64,000 bases of DNA. It comes from Amycolatopsis viridis (GTDB lineage Bacteria; Actinomycetota; Actinomycetes; Mycobacteriales; Pseudonocardiaceae). Location of the stretch: positions 62,001 through 126,000 of the forward strand of contig NZ_JAANOU010000001.1 in assembly GCF_011758765.1 (NCBI RefSeq), written 5' to 3'. Shown here one piece after another: positions 17,478-26,075 of this stretch. Position 1 is the stretch's first letter; every line of letters begins with the position of its first letter. The translations under genes were made by a program, and so were the position numbers. Below the pieces are notes generated by a model, which was not told the origin of the DNA, searched no databases, and saw only the letters and a list, made by a program, of their open reading frames with translations.

Positions 17478-19357
17478 ACGCAGCGGCCGGGTTGGTGCGG
17501 CCGGGACGGCCGCTCGGGCACCTGTTCGAGCTGCGCGGGTGGGTCACCACCGGCGACCACGTGACCGTCCACATCGGACGGCAGGTGGCCGAGGTGCGCC
17601 CGGACTCCACCGGGGCCGAGCCGCCCGGCACGACCGGTCTGCTGATCCGCACACCGGGGCCGGTGCCGACGGGGCGGCACGAGGTGGTGGTCCGCGCGGC
17701 GAACGGTGCCCCGCTGACCAGCGCCGTCGTCGAGGTCGGCCGGTCCGGCGACGAGGAACCGCTGCGGCTGTACGAGATCGACACCCCGAAGGCCGGCGAC
17801 AACCCGCAGGGCGACGTCGTGTTCGTGCACGGCTGGGTGCTGCTCGACTCGCGGGCCCCGTCGCTGGTCGAGGTCCTCGTCGACGGCGGTGAGCCGGTCC
17901 GCGCCCGCACCCGCCTGCCGCGCCCGGACGTGGCCGACCACCTGCCGGATTTCCCGGACGCCGCGGTCAGCGGGTTCGAGGCCCGGGTGCCGGTGGACCT
18001 GCCGCCGGGTGCGGACCGCGCGCTGTCGGTGCGGGTGCGCGTCCGGGGTGAGCTGTCCGGGGAGTGGACCTCGGAGGCCCGCGAGGTCGTGCTGTCCAAC
18101 CCGCCGGCCGAGGAGGCGGACCTGGCGCTCGCGGCGGAACTCGCCGAGCGCACACGCAAGGCCCTGGCCCGGCCCCGGGAAACCACCGATCCCCGGCACC
18201 TGCTGGTGTTCACGCACAGCCTCGCGGTCGGCGGCGGGCAGTTGTGGCTGCAGGAACTGCTGGACCGGCTCGCGACCCGGCACGGCTGGCGGATCACGGT
18301 GGTCAGCCAGCTGGACGGCGAACTGCGCGCGGACTGCGCGGCCCACGGCATCGACGTGCACCTCACTTCGCCGTACCGGGTGCACGACGTCGCCTCCTAC
18401 GAGGGCCACATCGCGGAGCTGGCCCAGTTCGCGCGCGGCACCGACGCCGCGGTCGCGCTGGTGAACACGCTCGGCGCCTTCCCCGGTGCGGACGCGGCGA
18501 TCCGCGCCGGGCTGCCGACCGCGTGGGTGCTGCACGAGAGCTTCGACCTCGCCGACTTCGCCTACCAGAACTGGGGCCCGGCGGGGCTGGTTCCGCCGGT
18601 GCGCGAACGGTGGCTGAACACGCTGCGGGCGGCGGACCGGCTGCTGTTCGTCGCCGACGCCACGCGGGAGATGTTCCTGCCGTTCTCCAGTCCGGCGCGC
18701 TGCCGCACGATCCGGTACGGCACACCGATGGTCGCCCGCGGCGGTCGGGTGTCCGAACGCGACCGTCGCGCCGCCCGGCGGAAGCTGGGGATCGCCGAGG
18801 ACACCACGCTGCTGCTCAACGTCGGCGTACTGGAACCGCGCAAGGGCCAGGGCCTGCTGATCAGCGCGATGGACCGGGTGCGGCGCGCGCACCCGGAGAT
18901 CCAGCTGAGCATCGTCGGGCACCACCCGTCGCCGTACGGGCTGGCGCTGGCCGGGTTCACCGAGCGGACCGGGCTCGCGGACCGGGTGGACCTGGTGCCG
19001 ATCCAGCGCGACCCCGCGCCGTGGTTCGAGGCCGCCGACCTGTTCGTGAACAGTTCCGACGTGGAGTCGCTGCCGCGGTCGATCCTGGAGGCGGTGTGCT
19101 GCGGCCTCCCGGTCGTGGCGAGCGACGTGTTCGGCGCCCGCGAGATGATCACCGACGGGCACAGCGGCTGGCTGTTCGAGCCCAACGACGCGGACGCGCT
19201 GACCGTCGCGTTGCTGCGTGCCCTGGACACCCCGGCGGACCGGCGGCGCACGATCGCCGCGAACGCCTACGAGAAGCTGCACGGCTGGCTCGACCCGGCG
19301 GGCTACGCCGCCGAATACGCCGACGTGCTCACCGAGCTGGTGAAGGAGCGGGGATGA
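17474..19357 (+). CDS. GT4 glycosyltransferase with N-terminal beta-domains
   Basis: 627 residues. The first 235 residues look like two beta-sandwich modules (FELRGWVTTGDHVTVHIGR and DVVFVHGWVLLDSRAPSLVE) that are not part of a standard GT4 enzyme. A GT-B glycosyltransferase then starts at HLLVFTHSLAVGGGQLWLQ. Its C-terminal half has LNVGVLEPRKGQ and the donor-site motif ESLPRSILEAVCCGLPVVAS (two conserved Glu), followed by the terminal helix. ATG overlaps the methyltransferase stop. It likely transfers a nucleotide-sugar-derived residue in a surface glycan. Confidence 0.88.
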   Translation: MNAAAGLVRPGRPLGHLFELRGWVTTGDHVTVHIGRQVAEVRPDSTGAEPPGTTGLLIRTPGPVPTGRHEVVVRAANGAPLTSAVVEVGRSGDEEPLRLYEIDTPKAGDNPQGDVVFVHGWVLLDSRAPSLVEVLVDGGEPVRARTRLPRPDVADHLPDFPDAAVSGFEARVPVDLPPGADRALSVRVRVRGELSGEWTSEAREVVLSNPPAEEADLALAAELAERTRKALARPRETTDPRHLLVFTHSLAVGGGQLWLQELLDRLATRHGWRITVVSQLDGELRADCAAHGIDVHLTSPYRVHDVASYEGHIAELAQFARGTDAAVALVNTLGAFPGADAAIRAGLPTAWVLHESFDLADFAYQNWGPAGLVPPVRERWLNTLRAADRLLFVADATREMFLPFSSPARCRTIRYGTPMVARGGRVSERDRRAARRKLGIAEDTTLLLNVGVLEPRKGQGLLISAMDRVRRAHPEIQLSIVGHHPSPYGLALAGFTERTGLADRVDLVPIQRDPAPWFEAADLFVNSSDVESLPRSILEAVCCGLPVVASDVFGAREMITDGHSGWLFEPNDADALTVALLRALDTPADRRRTIAANAYEKLHGWLDPAGYAAEYADVLTELVKERG

Positions 19358-19839
19358 CCGACGAGCTGCCCGGCGCGGTGCGAGCCGAACTGACCCGGCT
19401 GCGGGCCGAGCGGGTCGCGTTCACCGAAGAGCGGGAACGGCTGCGCACCGAGCTGCGCGAGGCCGAGCTGCAGATCCGCGAGGTGAGCCGGCACCGGGAC
19501 CAGCTGGTGCAGCAGACCGAGCAGCTCGCCGGCGTCACCGAGCGGGCCGCGCAGGCCGATGCGCTGGCGCGGGACGTGCTGGTCGCCCGCGCCGAACGGG
19601 ATGCGCTGCGCGCCGAGCTGGCCGAGACCCGCACCGAGCGGGACCGGCTACGGCTGCGGCTGCTGGACGCCGAGCTGCGGTTGTCCGGCGCGACCCCGCC
19701 CGAACCCCCGGTCGAGAACGGCACCCTCGCCGCCGAGCAACGGGCCGCCGAGCTGGCGCGGGAACTGGAAGCGACGCGGGCGACGGTGAGCTGGCGGGTC
19801 ACCGCGCCGCTGCGTGCCGTGCGGCGGCGGACGTCATGA
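19354..19839 (+). CDS. Coiled-coil protein with WRVTAPLR tail
   Basis: 161 residues, almost entirely heptad-patterned (repeated RAEL, RTEL, ERDRL blocks rich in Leu, Glu and Arg), so a long parallel coiled coil is predicted. It ends in TVSWRVTAPLRAVRRR. This SWR.TAPLR tail is commonly found at the end of coiled-coil segments attached to polysaccharide glycosyl- and methyltransferases. Here it is a separate gene between two glycosyltransferases, overlapping both by ATGA, and may act as a scaffold or chain-length ruler. That role is inferred. Confidence 0.82.
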   Translation: MTDELPGAVRAELTRLRAERVAFTEERERLRTELREAELQIREVSRHRDQLVQQTEQLAGVTERAAQADALARDVLVARAERDALRAELAETRTERDRLRLRLLDAELRLSGATPPEPPVENGTLAAEQRAAELARELEATRATVSWRVTAPLRAVRRRTS

Positions 19840-21668
19840 CCGCTCAGCTGTGCTTCGTGTCCGCGAGCCGCGGGTCCGGGTTCATGGCGGAGCTGCTGGA
19901 GGTGGTCGCGGACGCGGTGCGGCGCGCCGGGTTCCCGGCGACTACGGCCACCGGGCGTTACCCGGACGCCGAGGGCGACACGGTGTACGTGGTCGTGCCG
20001 CACGAGTACTTCGTGGTGACCCCCGAGGCGGACCGGCCGAGCGAGGAGCAGCGGCGCCGCACCATCGCGTTCTGCGTGGAGCACCCGGGTACGGCCACGT
20101 TCGAGCGCAGCGCGGCGCTGGTCCCGGGGCTGGCCGGTGCGGTCGACATCAACCACGACTCGACCGCCGAGTTGCGTCGCCGGGGCATCCCGGTCGAGCA
20201 CTTCCAGCTCGGCTACTCACCGCTGTGGGACGCCTGGGGCGGCGATCCGGACCGCGCGCGGGAGATCGACGTGACCTACCTGGGCACCGCGGAGCGGCGT
20301 CGTTCGCTGCTGCTCGCGTCCTACGCCGCCGACCTGGCGGACCTGCGGGTCCGGTTGCTCACCCCGCCGCACGAACCGATGGGGCCGCGGCGTGTCGATT
20401 TCCTGCCGGGCGAGGCGAAGTTCGCACACCTGGCGAACTCGCGATTCCTGCTCAACCTGCACCGCGAGCGGTCACGGGCCCTGGAATGGGTGCGGGTGCT
20501 GGAGGCGCTGTGCAACGGCTGCGTGGTGCTGACCGAGCCGTCGACCGACCTGGCGCCGCTGGTGCCGGGCACGCACCTGGTCGTTACGCGGCCGGAGTCG
20601 CTCGGTGCGGCGGCCGCCGCACTCGCCGCGGACCCGCAGCGGGAACGCGACCTGCGGATGGCCGGGTACGAGTTCGTGCGCACCGCGCTCGACCCGCTGG
20701 CGTCCGCGAAGATGCTGGTCGAGCTGGCCGAAGGGGTGCTCGCCGCCTCGCCCGGGGTGCCCGCGGGCCCGCCACCTGCCCAGACAGTGGTGGACGTGGT
20801 GGACGTGGTGGACGTGGTGGACGCCGGGCCGCGGCCGCTGGCCGTCGACACCCCGTCGTGGGACGTCCGGTTCGCCGGCACCCGCTCGCTCGGTGCTCCC
20901 CCGGCGAACCCGGCGCTGGCCACCCGGATGGGTCAGCAGACCGCGGACGCACGCCGCACGTCCGGGGTGGACTGGTCGCCGTCGGTGGTGCCCACAGTGT
21001 TCCCGGACGCCGAACGGGCGGCCGTGGACGTGCTGCTGGTCCGCCGTCCGGGCGAGCCCGACCCGGAGTCGCTGGTGCGCGACCTGCTCACCGGGACCGT
21101 GCTGCCCCGCCGGATCCTCGCCGGGGAGGACGGTGTCGCGCCGCGCCCCCGCCCGCGCGCGGCCGACCTGCTGCGGCACGAGCTGCCGCTGGGCCGCGGC
21201 TACACGCGCAACCGGCTGCTGGAACGCTCATCCGCGCCGTGGCTGCTGGTGCTCGACGGCGGCATGCGTGCGTCGCGGCGGCTGCTGGAACGCCTCGTCG
21301 CCGCTTCCGACGGAGCGGACGTCGTGCACTGCCCGGTCGCCGACCCGGTCGAGGGCCTGGTCGGCGCGTTGCCGCCGGAGGACCGGCGGCTGGCCGAGCT
21401 GCCCTATCTGGGCAGCGGGTACCTGGTGCGCCGGGCCGTGCTCGAGTCGTTCGGCGGATGGACCGACGACCCGCTGGTGGACGGCCTGGAGGACCACGTC
21501 TTCTGGCGCCGGCTGGCGGCCCACGACCGTCCGAGCTCGCTGGTCCAGCAGGTCCTGCTGAGCCGCTTGCGGCCCGATCCGGCACCGCGCCCGGTGGACC
21601 TCGATCCGCACCGCGTCTGGTCGCTGACGCGAATCCTCGCCGGTGCACCGGCCGCCCCCATCGAGTGA
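19836..21668 (+). CDS. Two-domain glycosyltransferase
   Basis: 610 residues. The N-terminal half resembles CgeB/YkvP-type GT-B glycosyltransferases: VTYLGTAERRRSLLLASYA, then RFLLNLHRERSRALEWVRV and EALCNGCVVLTEPSTDLAPL as the donor-binding region. The C-terminal half resembles a GT2/GT-A fold (LLTGTVLPRRILAGED, LPLGRGYTRNRLLERS, WLLVLDGGM), though the expected DxD is DGG, so catalytic activity of that half is doubtful. The domains are joined by a linker with four Val-Val-Asp repeats. It is the last gene of the glycan operon. Confidence 0.82.
   Translation: MTAQLCFVSASRGSGFMAELLEVVADAVRRAGFPATTATGRYPDAEGDTVYVVVPHEYFVVTPEADRPSEEQRRRTIAFCVEHPGTATFERSAALVPGLAGAVDINHDSTAELRRRGIPVEHFQLGYSPLWDAWGGDPDRAREIDVTYLGTAERRRSLLLASYAADLADLRVRLLTPPHEPMGPRRVDFLPGEAKFAHLANSRFLLNLHRERSRALEWVRVLEALCNGCVVLTEPSTDLAPLVPGTHLVVTRPESLGAAAAALAADPQRERDLRMAGYEFVRTALDPLASAKMLVELAEGVLAASPGVPAGPPPAQTVVDVVDVVDVVDAGPRPLAVDTPSWDVRFAGTRSLGAPPANPALATRMGQQTADARRTSGVDWSPSVVPTVFPDAERAAVDVLLVRRPGEPDPESLVRDLLTGTVLPRRILAGEDGVAPRPRPRAADLLRHELPLGRGYTRNRLLERSSAPWLLVLDGGMRASRRLLERLVAASDGADVVHCPVADPVEGLVGALPPEDRRLAELPYLGSGYLVRRAVLESFGGWTDDPLVDGLEDHVFWRRLAAHDRPSSLVQQVLLSRLRPDPAPRPVDLDPHRVWSLTRILAGAPAAPIE
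20787..20822 (+). repeat. Four exact 9-base tandem repeats, in frame
   Basis: The unit GTGGTGGAC is repeated four times without mismatch and encodes (Val-Val-Asp)4 between the two glycosyltransferase domains. Because the unit is nine bases, copy-number change would keep the frame and alter only linker length. Confidence 0.9.
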
Positions 21669-21745
21669 GATGGGCGTGTCGGGCAACCTCATCCCACTCT
21701 CGCGCGCCTGAAAGACACAGCATCGGTCACCGGAAGGAGGCGCGG

Positions 21746-21859
21746 ATGTGGCTTCAGATCGGCCTCGTCGGCCTGCTCGGCGTGGTGTTCCTGGTGCGGC
21801 TGGTGGTCGTGCTGCGTCACGGGCGCGAGCCGCGCGGGGCGACCAGACCGGACTCGTAG
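21746..21859 (+). CDS. Small single-pass membrane protein
   Basis: A 37-residue reading frame with a strong AAGGAGG site at 21734-21740 and ATG at 21746. The protein is one hydrophobic helix (LQIGLVGLLGVVFLVRLVVV) with a basic polar tail. Its last 43 bases overlap the 3' end of the convergent response-regulator gene. The ribosome-binding site is the main support; there is no homology I can name. It may be a spurious frame. Confidence 0.5.
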   Translation: MWLQIGLVGLLGVVFLVRLVVVLRHGREPRGATRPDS

Positions 21860-22488
21860 GCGAGCACCACCAGCTGGGCGCGGTCGCGCGCGCCGAGCTT
21901 CGTCATGATGCGGCTGACGTGCGTGCGCGCGGTGGCGGTGGAGATGACCAGCTGTACTGCGATCTCGTCGTTGGACAGTCCTCCCGCGACGAGGGCCAGC
22001 ACCTCGCGTTCGCGGTCGGTGATCTGCGGGACGGCGCCGGTGTCGACACGCCGGTTCTCCGGCCGTCCGACGAACTCGCTGATCAGCCGCCGCGTGACGG
22101 TCGGGGCGAGCAGCGCCTCACCCGCGGCGATCACGCGTAGCGCACGGAGCAGCTCGACCGGTTCGGTGTCCTTGAGCAGGAATCCGCTCGCGCCGGCACG
22201 CAACGCCTGGAAGACGTACTCGTCGACGTCGAAGGTGGTCAGGACCAGCACTTTCACCCCGTCGAGGCCGGGGTCGGCGGTGATCTCACGGGTCGCGGTC
22301 AGCCCGTCCACCCCGGGCATGCGGATGTCCATGACGACGACGTCCGGCCGGTGCTCGCGGGCTAGCGCAAGCGCTTGCGCGCCGTCGGCCGCCTCCCCGC
22401 AGACCTCGAAACCGTCCTCGGTCTCCAGCAGCACCCGGAACCCGGCGCGCACCAGCGCCTGGTCGTCGGCGAGCACGACCCGGATCAT
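21817..22488 (-). CDS. NarL/FixJ-family response regulator
   Basis: 223 residues: an N-terminal receiver domain with Asp8/Asp9, phospho-acceptor Asp54 (VVMDIRMPGVDG), and Lys in LLKD; then a LuxR-type helix-turn-helix (ITDREREVLALVAGGLSNDEIA). ATG at 22488 overlaps the stop of the histidine kinase gene, so the two form one unit. Direct DNA binding after phosphorylation is expected from the family; target genes are not evident. Confidence 0.94.
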   Translation of the reverse strand: MIRVVLADDQALVRAGFRVLLETEDGFEVCGEAADGAQALALAREHRPDVVVMDIRMPGVDGLTATREITADPGLDGVKVLVLTTFDVDEYVFQALRAGASGFLLKDTEPVELLRALRVIAAGEALLAPTVTRRLISEFVGRPENRRVDTGAVPQITDREREVLALVAGGLSNDEIAVQLVISTATARTHVSRIMTKLGARDRAQLVVLAYESGLVAPRGSRP

Positions 22489-23573
22489 CGCTCCTCCAGC
22501 TTCTCCAAGGGGAGTTCCGCGCGCAGTTCGATGCCGCCGTCCACCACCCGGGCCGCGACCTCGCCGCCCAGCGCGGCGGCGCGTTCCCGCATGCCGCGCA
22601 TCCCGTTGCCGTCGACCGGCGTCGTGGCGCCGCGGCCGTCGTCACGCACGACGAGCGTGAAGGAGCCGTCGTGCCGGGTGAAGCGGATGTCGACCGTGCT
22701 GGGCTGGTTGGCGTGCCGGATCACGTTGGTCAGCGATTCCTGCAGGATGCGGTAGGCCGCGGCATCGACCGGGGCGGGCAGGTCGCCCGGCGAGCCGTGC
22801 ACGCGCACGACGAGACCGGTCGCGCGGGCGTGGTCGAGCAGCTCGTCGAGCTGGTCCAGGCTGGGCGCGGGGCCGAGTCCCTGACCGGAGCGCAGGACCG
22901 TGACGGTGGCGCGCAGGTCGGCCAGCGCGGTGGCACTGGCCTCCTTGATCGCCCGCAGCGCGGCGACGGCCTGGTCGGGCCGCCGATCGGCGACGTGCAC
23001 CGCGACCCCGGCCTGGACGTTGATCATGGCGAGGCTGTGCGCGACCACGTCGTGCACCTCGCGGGCGATCCGGAGCCGCTCCTGCTCGGCGAGCCGGGAC
23101 TGCCGTTCGGCGGTCTCCTGCGCGGCGGCCCGGGTCGCGGCGACCCGGTTGCGGACGGCGGTCCCGATGCCGAGGACCGCGACCAGCCAGACGACGAGCG
23201 TGACCCCGGTGGCGAGGCGCCCGGCCAGTGCGGCCACGACGACGACCGACCCGGCAATCCCCGCGACGAGCGGTCCCCTCGTGCGGGTCAGCACGAACAA
23301 CGCGATGGTCGGCAGCACGATCGCCGGGCCGCCCGGCTGTCCGGAGACGTAGTACGCGCCGGTCAGGGCCGCGGTGACGGCGAAGACCGGCAACGGCACC
23401 CGCCGCACGGCGACCAGCGGCAACGCGGCGGCGGCGAGCCACAGGTAACCGGCAGCGCCCAGCGGGTGGCCCTGGAACCGGCCGGCCCCGGTGGTCGCCC
23501 CCAGCACGAACGCCATCGGGACGAGGGTGAGCACCACGTCCACGAGAGCCGGCCACCGGCGGGGTTCGCGCAC
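22485..23573 (-). CDS. Sensor histidine kinase (HisKA_3 type)
   Basis: 362 residues, GTG start. The N-terminal part (about 10-140) has four to five membrane helices and no sizable external domain, so the signal is probably sensed in or at the membrane. It is followed by a coiled segment and the dimerisation/phospho-transfer motif LRIAREVHDVVAHSLAMI with His174, then the HATPase domain (ILQESLTNVIRHA, DDGRG, GNGMRGMRERAAALGG). It is cognate to the downstream response regulator by overlap. Confidence 0.93.
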   Translation of the reverse strand: MREPRRWPALVDVVLTLVPMAFVLGATTGAGRFQGHPLGAAGYLWLAAAALPLVAVRRVPLPVFAVTAALTGAYYVSGQPGGPAIVLPTIALFVLTRTRGPLVAGIAGSVVVVAALAGRLATGVTLVVWLVAVLGIGTAVRNRVAATRAAAQETAERQSRLAEQERLRIAREVHDVVAHSLAMINVQAGVAVHVADRRPDQAVAALRAIKEASATALADLRATVTVLRSGQGLGPAPSLDQLDELLDHARATGLVVRVHGSPGDLPAPVDAAAYRILQESLTNVIRHANQPSTVDIRFTRHDGSFTLVVRDDGRGATTPVDGNGMRGMRERAAALGGEVAARVVDGGIELRAELPLEKLEER

Positions 23574-23675
23574 GTCCCGAAGCTACGGCAGACGACGGCG
23601 CGGCGCGTCCGTCGAAAAGCGGCACTTGGATTACGACCACCGCGGTACCGGGGGGCCAGGCCGGCTGCGGGGACC

Positions 23676-24509
23676 TCAGCGCGCGGCGATCTTCTCGGCC
23701 GTCTCGCTGTCCGCGGGGGTGTAGGTGGTCAGCCGGACCTCGGAGTGCCGGCCGAACCACAGGTGGGTGTAGTCGAAGCTGAGCAGGCCGGCTTCCGGGT
23801 GCATGAACACCTTCGTCAGGTTGCGCATCGGCTGCACGTCGTGCTGGTTCCAGACCGCCTCGAACTCGGGGGACTCCTGCCGCAGCCGCTTGACCAGCGC
23901 CTTCCAGCTCGGTTCGGCGATGTGCTCGGCCATCGAGGCGCGGAACTGCGCGACCGTGCGCGGCATACCGTCGGCCCAGTCCCGCAGCCGGGAACGCCAC
24001 CGCGGGTTCGTGAAGCACAGCAACAGTGAGTTGCGCTCCTCGAACGGGATGCTGTCCACGTCCATCAGCCAGTCGTAGGTGGCGTTGTAGGCGAGGATGT
24101 CGGTGCGCGCGTTCTGGACCGCGGCGGGGAACGGCTCCAGCTGGTCCAGGATCGCCCTGACCTGGGGCGTGACGACCCCGCACTCCTTCTGGATCGGCGG
24201 TTCCGGCACGCCGGCGAGGGTGTAGAGGTGGCTGCGCTCGTACGGGTCGAGGCGCAGGGTCCGGGCGATCGCGTTCAGCACCTGCTCGGAGGCGTGGATG
24301 TCGCGGCCCTGCTCCAGCCACGTGTACCAGGTGACGCCCACCCCGGCGAGCTGGGCGACTTCCTCGCGGCGCAGGCCGGGCGTGCGCCGCCGGCCGCTGG
24401 ACGGTAGCCCGACCTGCTCCGGCGAGATCCGCTCGCGGCGGCTGCGCAGGAACGACGCGAGTTCACGACGGCGGATCTCCTCGGTGGAGACGGCCACAGT
24501 GCTGGTCAT
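23676..24509 (-). CDS. XRE-family regulator with MmyB-like ligand-binding domain
   Basis: 277 residues from the ATG at 24509; 37 additional open codons upstream run through the operator region and are rejected. The N-terminal helix-turn-helix contains GLRREEVAQLAGVGVTWYTWLEQGRD, followed by a MmyB-type domain (YNATYDWLM, LLLCFTNPRWRSRLRDWAD, EFEAVWNQHDV, LSFDYTHLWF). It is transcribed divergently from the DHA2 exporter, and the shared region carries inverted repeats, so it probably controls that transporter and itself. Confidence 0.92.
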   Translation of the reverse strand: MTSTVAVSTEEIRRRELASFLRSRRERISPEQVGLPSSGRRRTPGLRREEVAQLAGVGVTWYTWLEQGRDIHASEQVLNAIARTLRLDPYERSHLYTLAGVPEPPIQKECGVVTPQVRAILDQLEPFPAAVQNARTDILAYNATYDWLMDVDSIPFEERNSLLLCFTNPRWRSRLRDWADGMPRTVAQFRASMAEHIAEPSWKALVKRLRQESPEFEAVWNQHDVQPMRNLTKVFMHPEAGLLSFDYTHLWFGRHSEVRLTTYTPADSETAEKIAAR

Positions 24510-24541
24510 GATGCCAGCCTGACACACCCCTGATCCTGTTA

Positions 24542-24583
24542 CCAGGTACTTCCGATACCTGGATAACCACACTCTGGTACCAG
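24542..24583. promoter_or_regulatory. Operator cluster between XRE regulator and exporter
   Basis: An inverted repeat, CCAGGTA (24542-24548) with TACCTGG (24556-24562), is followed by the perfect 10-base palindrome CTGGTACCAG (24574-24583). All share the half-site TACCwGG and lie in the 101-base divergent gap, so they are likely binding sites of the XRE regulator. Confidence 0.65.
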
Positions 24584-24610
24584 GTTCCGGCGCGGTTGAT
24601 CGTAGTAGCC

Positions 24611-26023
24611 ATGACGACAACCCTCGCCCCGGCCGTGACCCGGCCGGCGCTCACCCGCGGCGGTCTGGCCACCGTCCTGCTGGGCGCGGCACTGGCACCC
24701 ATCGACCTGTTCATCGTGAACGTCGCCCTGCCCACGATCAACGCCGATCTGCACACGACGACCGCCACCCTGGAGTGGATCGTCGCCGGGTACGGCATCG
24801 CCTTCGCCCTGCTGCTCGTCATCGGCGGCCGGCTCGGGGACGCGCTCGGCCACCGCCGCGTGTTCTCCCTCGGCCTGGCCGCGTTCACCCTCACCTCGCT
24901 GGTCTGCGGGATCGCGCCGACCGCGGGCGTGCTCGTCGCGGCCCGCATCGCGCAGGGCGCCGCGGCCGCGCTGATGGTGCCGCAGGTGCTCTCGATCATC
25001 CAGGCCACGACGAGCGGTGAGCAGCGCTCGCGCACGATCGGCTACTACGGCGCCACCGGCGGGATCGCGATGGTCGTCGGCCAGCTGCTCGGCGGGGTCC
25101 TGGTGTCCGCCGACCTGGCCGGCAGCGGCTGGCGGCCGATCTTCCTGGTCAACGTCCCGATCGGACTGGCCGGGCTGGTGCTGGCCCGCCGCCTGCTGCC
25201 GGAGACCCGCGCGCACGACCCGCTCGGCGTGGACGGCCGCGGCACGGCACTGCTCGGACTGACCCTGCTCACCCTGCTGGTCCCCCTGATGGAAGGCCGC
25301 GCACTGGGCTGGCCGGTGTGGTGCTGGGTCCTGCTCGGCGCGTTCCCGTTCGCCGCGGCCGCGTTCGTGCACGTCGAACGGCGGTTGGAGGCACGTGGTG
25401 TCACGCCGCTGCTGCCACCGTCGGTGGTGCGGATGCCGAGCATGCGGCGCGGGCTGACCGTGGCCGTGCCGTTCTTCGTCGGCTTCGGCGGGTTCCTGTT
25501 CGTCTACGCGCTCACGCTCCAGGACGGGTTGCGGCTCGGCCCGCTCGCGTCGGGTCTCGCGCTCACCCCGATGGCCGTCGCGTTCCTGGTGATGTCGCTG
25601 CTCAGCAGCCGGTTCGTGGCGCGCCTCGGCCGCAACGTCATCGTCCTCGGCACGACCGTCCAGGTCATCGGGCTGCTCGCGCTGATCGGCGCGGTCCTGG
25701 CGTTCTGGCCGCAGGTCACCGTCCTCACCCTCGTCCCGGGCATGCTGATCACCGGGGCCGGCCAGGGCCTGACCGGGCCCACCCTGTTCCGGGTCGTGCT
25801 GTCGCGGGTGCCCGCGGGAAGCGCCGGCGCCGGCAGCGGGATGCTCACCACGACGCAGCAGAGCTCGCTCGCGCTCGGCGTGGCGACCCTGGGCACGCTG
25901 TTCGCCGCGCTGACCGGACCGTTCGGGATGGCGGGCGCGCTGGTGCTGGTCACCGGGTTGCAGGCGATCATGATGGCGGGGATCGCGCTCACCGCGCGCC
26001 GCCTGCCGGACCCACGCGGCTGA
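24611..26023 (+). CDS. DHA2-family MFS multidrug exporter
   Basis: 470 residues with about 14 predicted membrane helices, as in EmrB/QacA-type drug:proton antiporters. The typical signatures are ALAPIDLFIVNVALPTI in helix 1, LEWIVAGYGIAFALLLVIGGRLGDALGHRRVF (motif A) and GATGGIAMVVGQLLGG (motif C). The ATG at 24611 is preferred over an in-frame TTG 15 bases upstream. It is divergent from the MmyB-type regulator, whose probable operators occupy the gap. Substrates cannot be deduced. Confidence 0.92.
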   Translation: MTTTLAPAVTRPALTRGGLATVLLGAALAPIDLFIVNVALPTINADLHTTTATLEWIVAGYGIAFALLLVIGGRLGDALGHRRVFSLGLAAFTLTSLVCGIAPTAGVLVAARIAQGAAAALMVPQVLSIIQATTSGEQRSRTIGYYGATGGIAMVVGQLLGGVLVSADLAGSGWRPIFLVNVPIGLAGLVLARRLLPETRAHDPLGVDGRGTALLGLTLLTLLVPLMEGRALGWPVWCWVLLGAFPFAAAAFVHVERRLEARGVTPLLPPSVVRMPSMRRGLTVAVPFFVGFGGFLFVYALTLQDGLRLGPLASGLALTPMAVAFLVMSLLSSRFVARLGRNVIVLGTTVQVIGLLALIGAVLAFWPQVTVLTLVPGMLITGAGQGLTGPTLFRVVLSRVPAGSAGAGSGMLTTTQQSSLALGVATLGTLFAALTGPFGMAGALVLVTGLQAIMMAGIALTARRLPDPRG

Positions 26024-26075
26024 AAATTCCGGGCGGAGCCGTCGGAGAACCGCCGCCCCGGACGACGATGGGGTT

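Noticed and set aside
17303..19282. 659-codon minus-strand frame opposite the GT4 gene
   Set aside because: Composition and position mark it as the complement of the glycosyltransferase frame.
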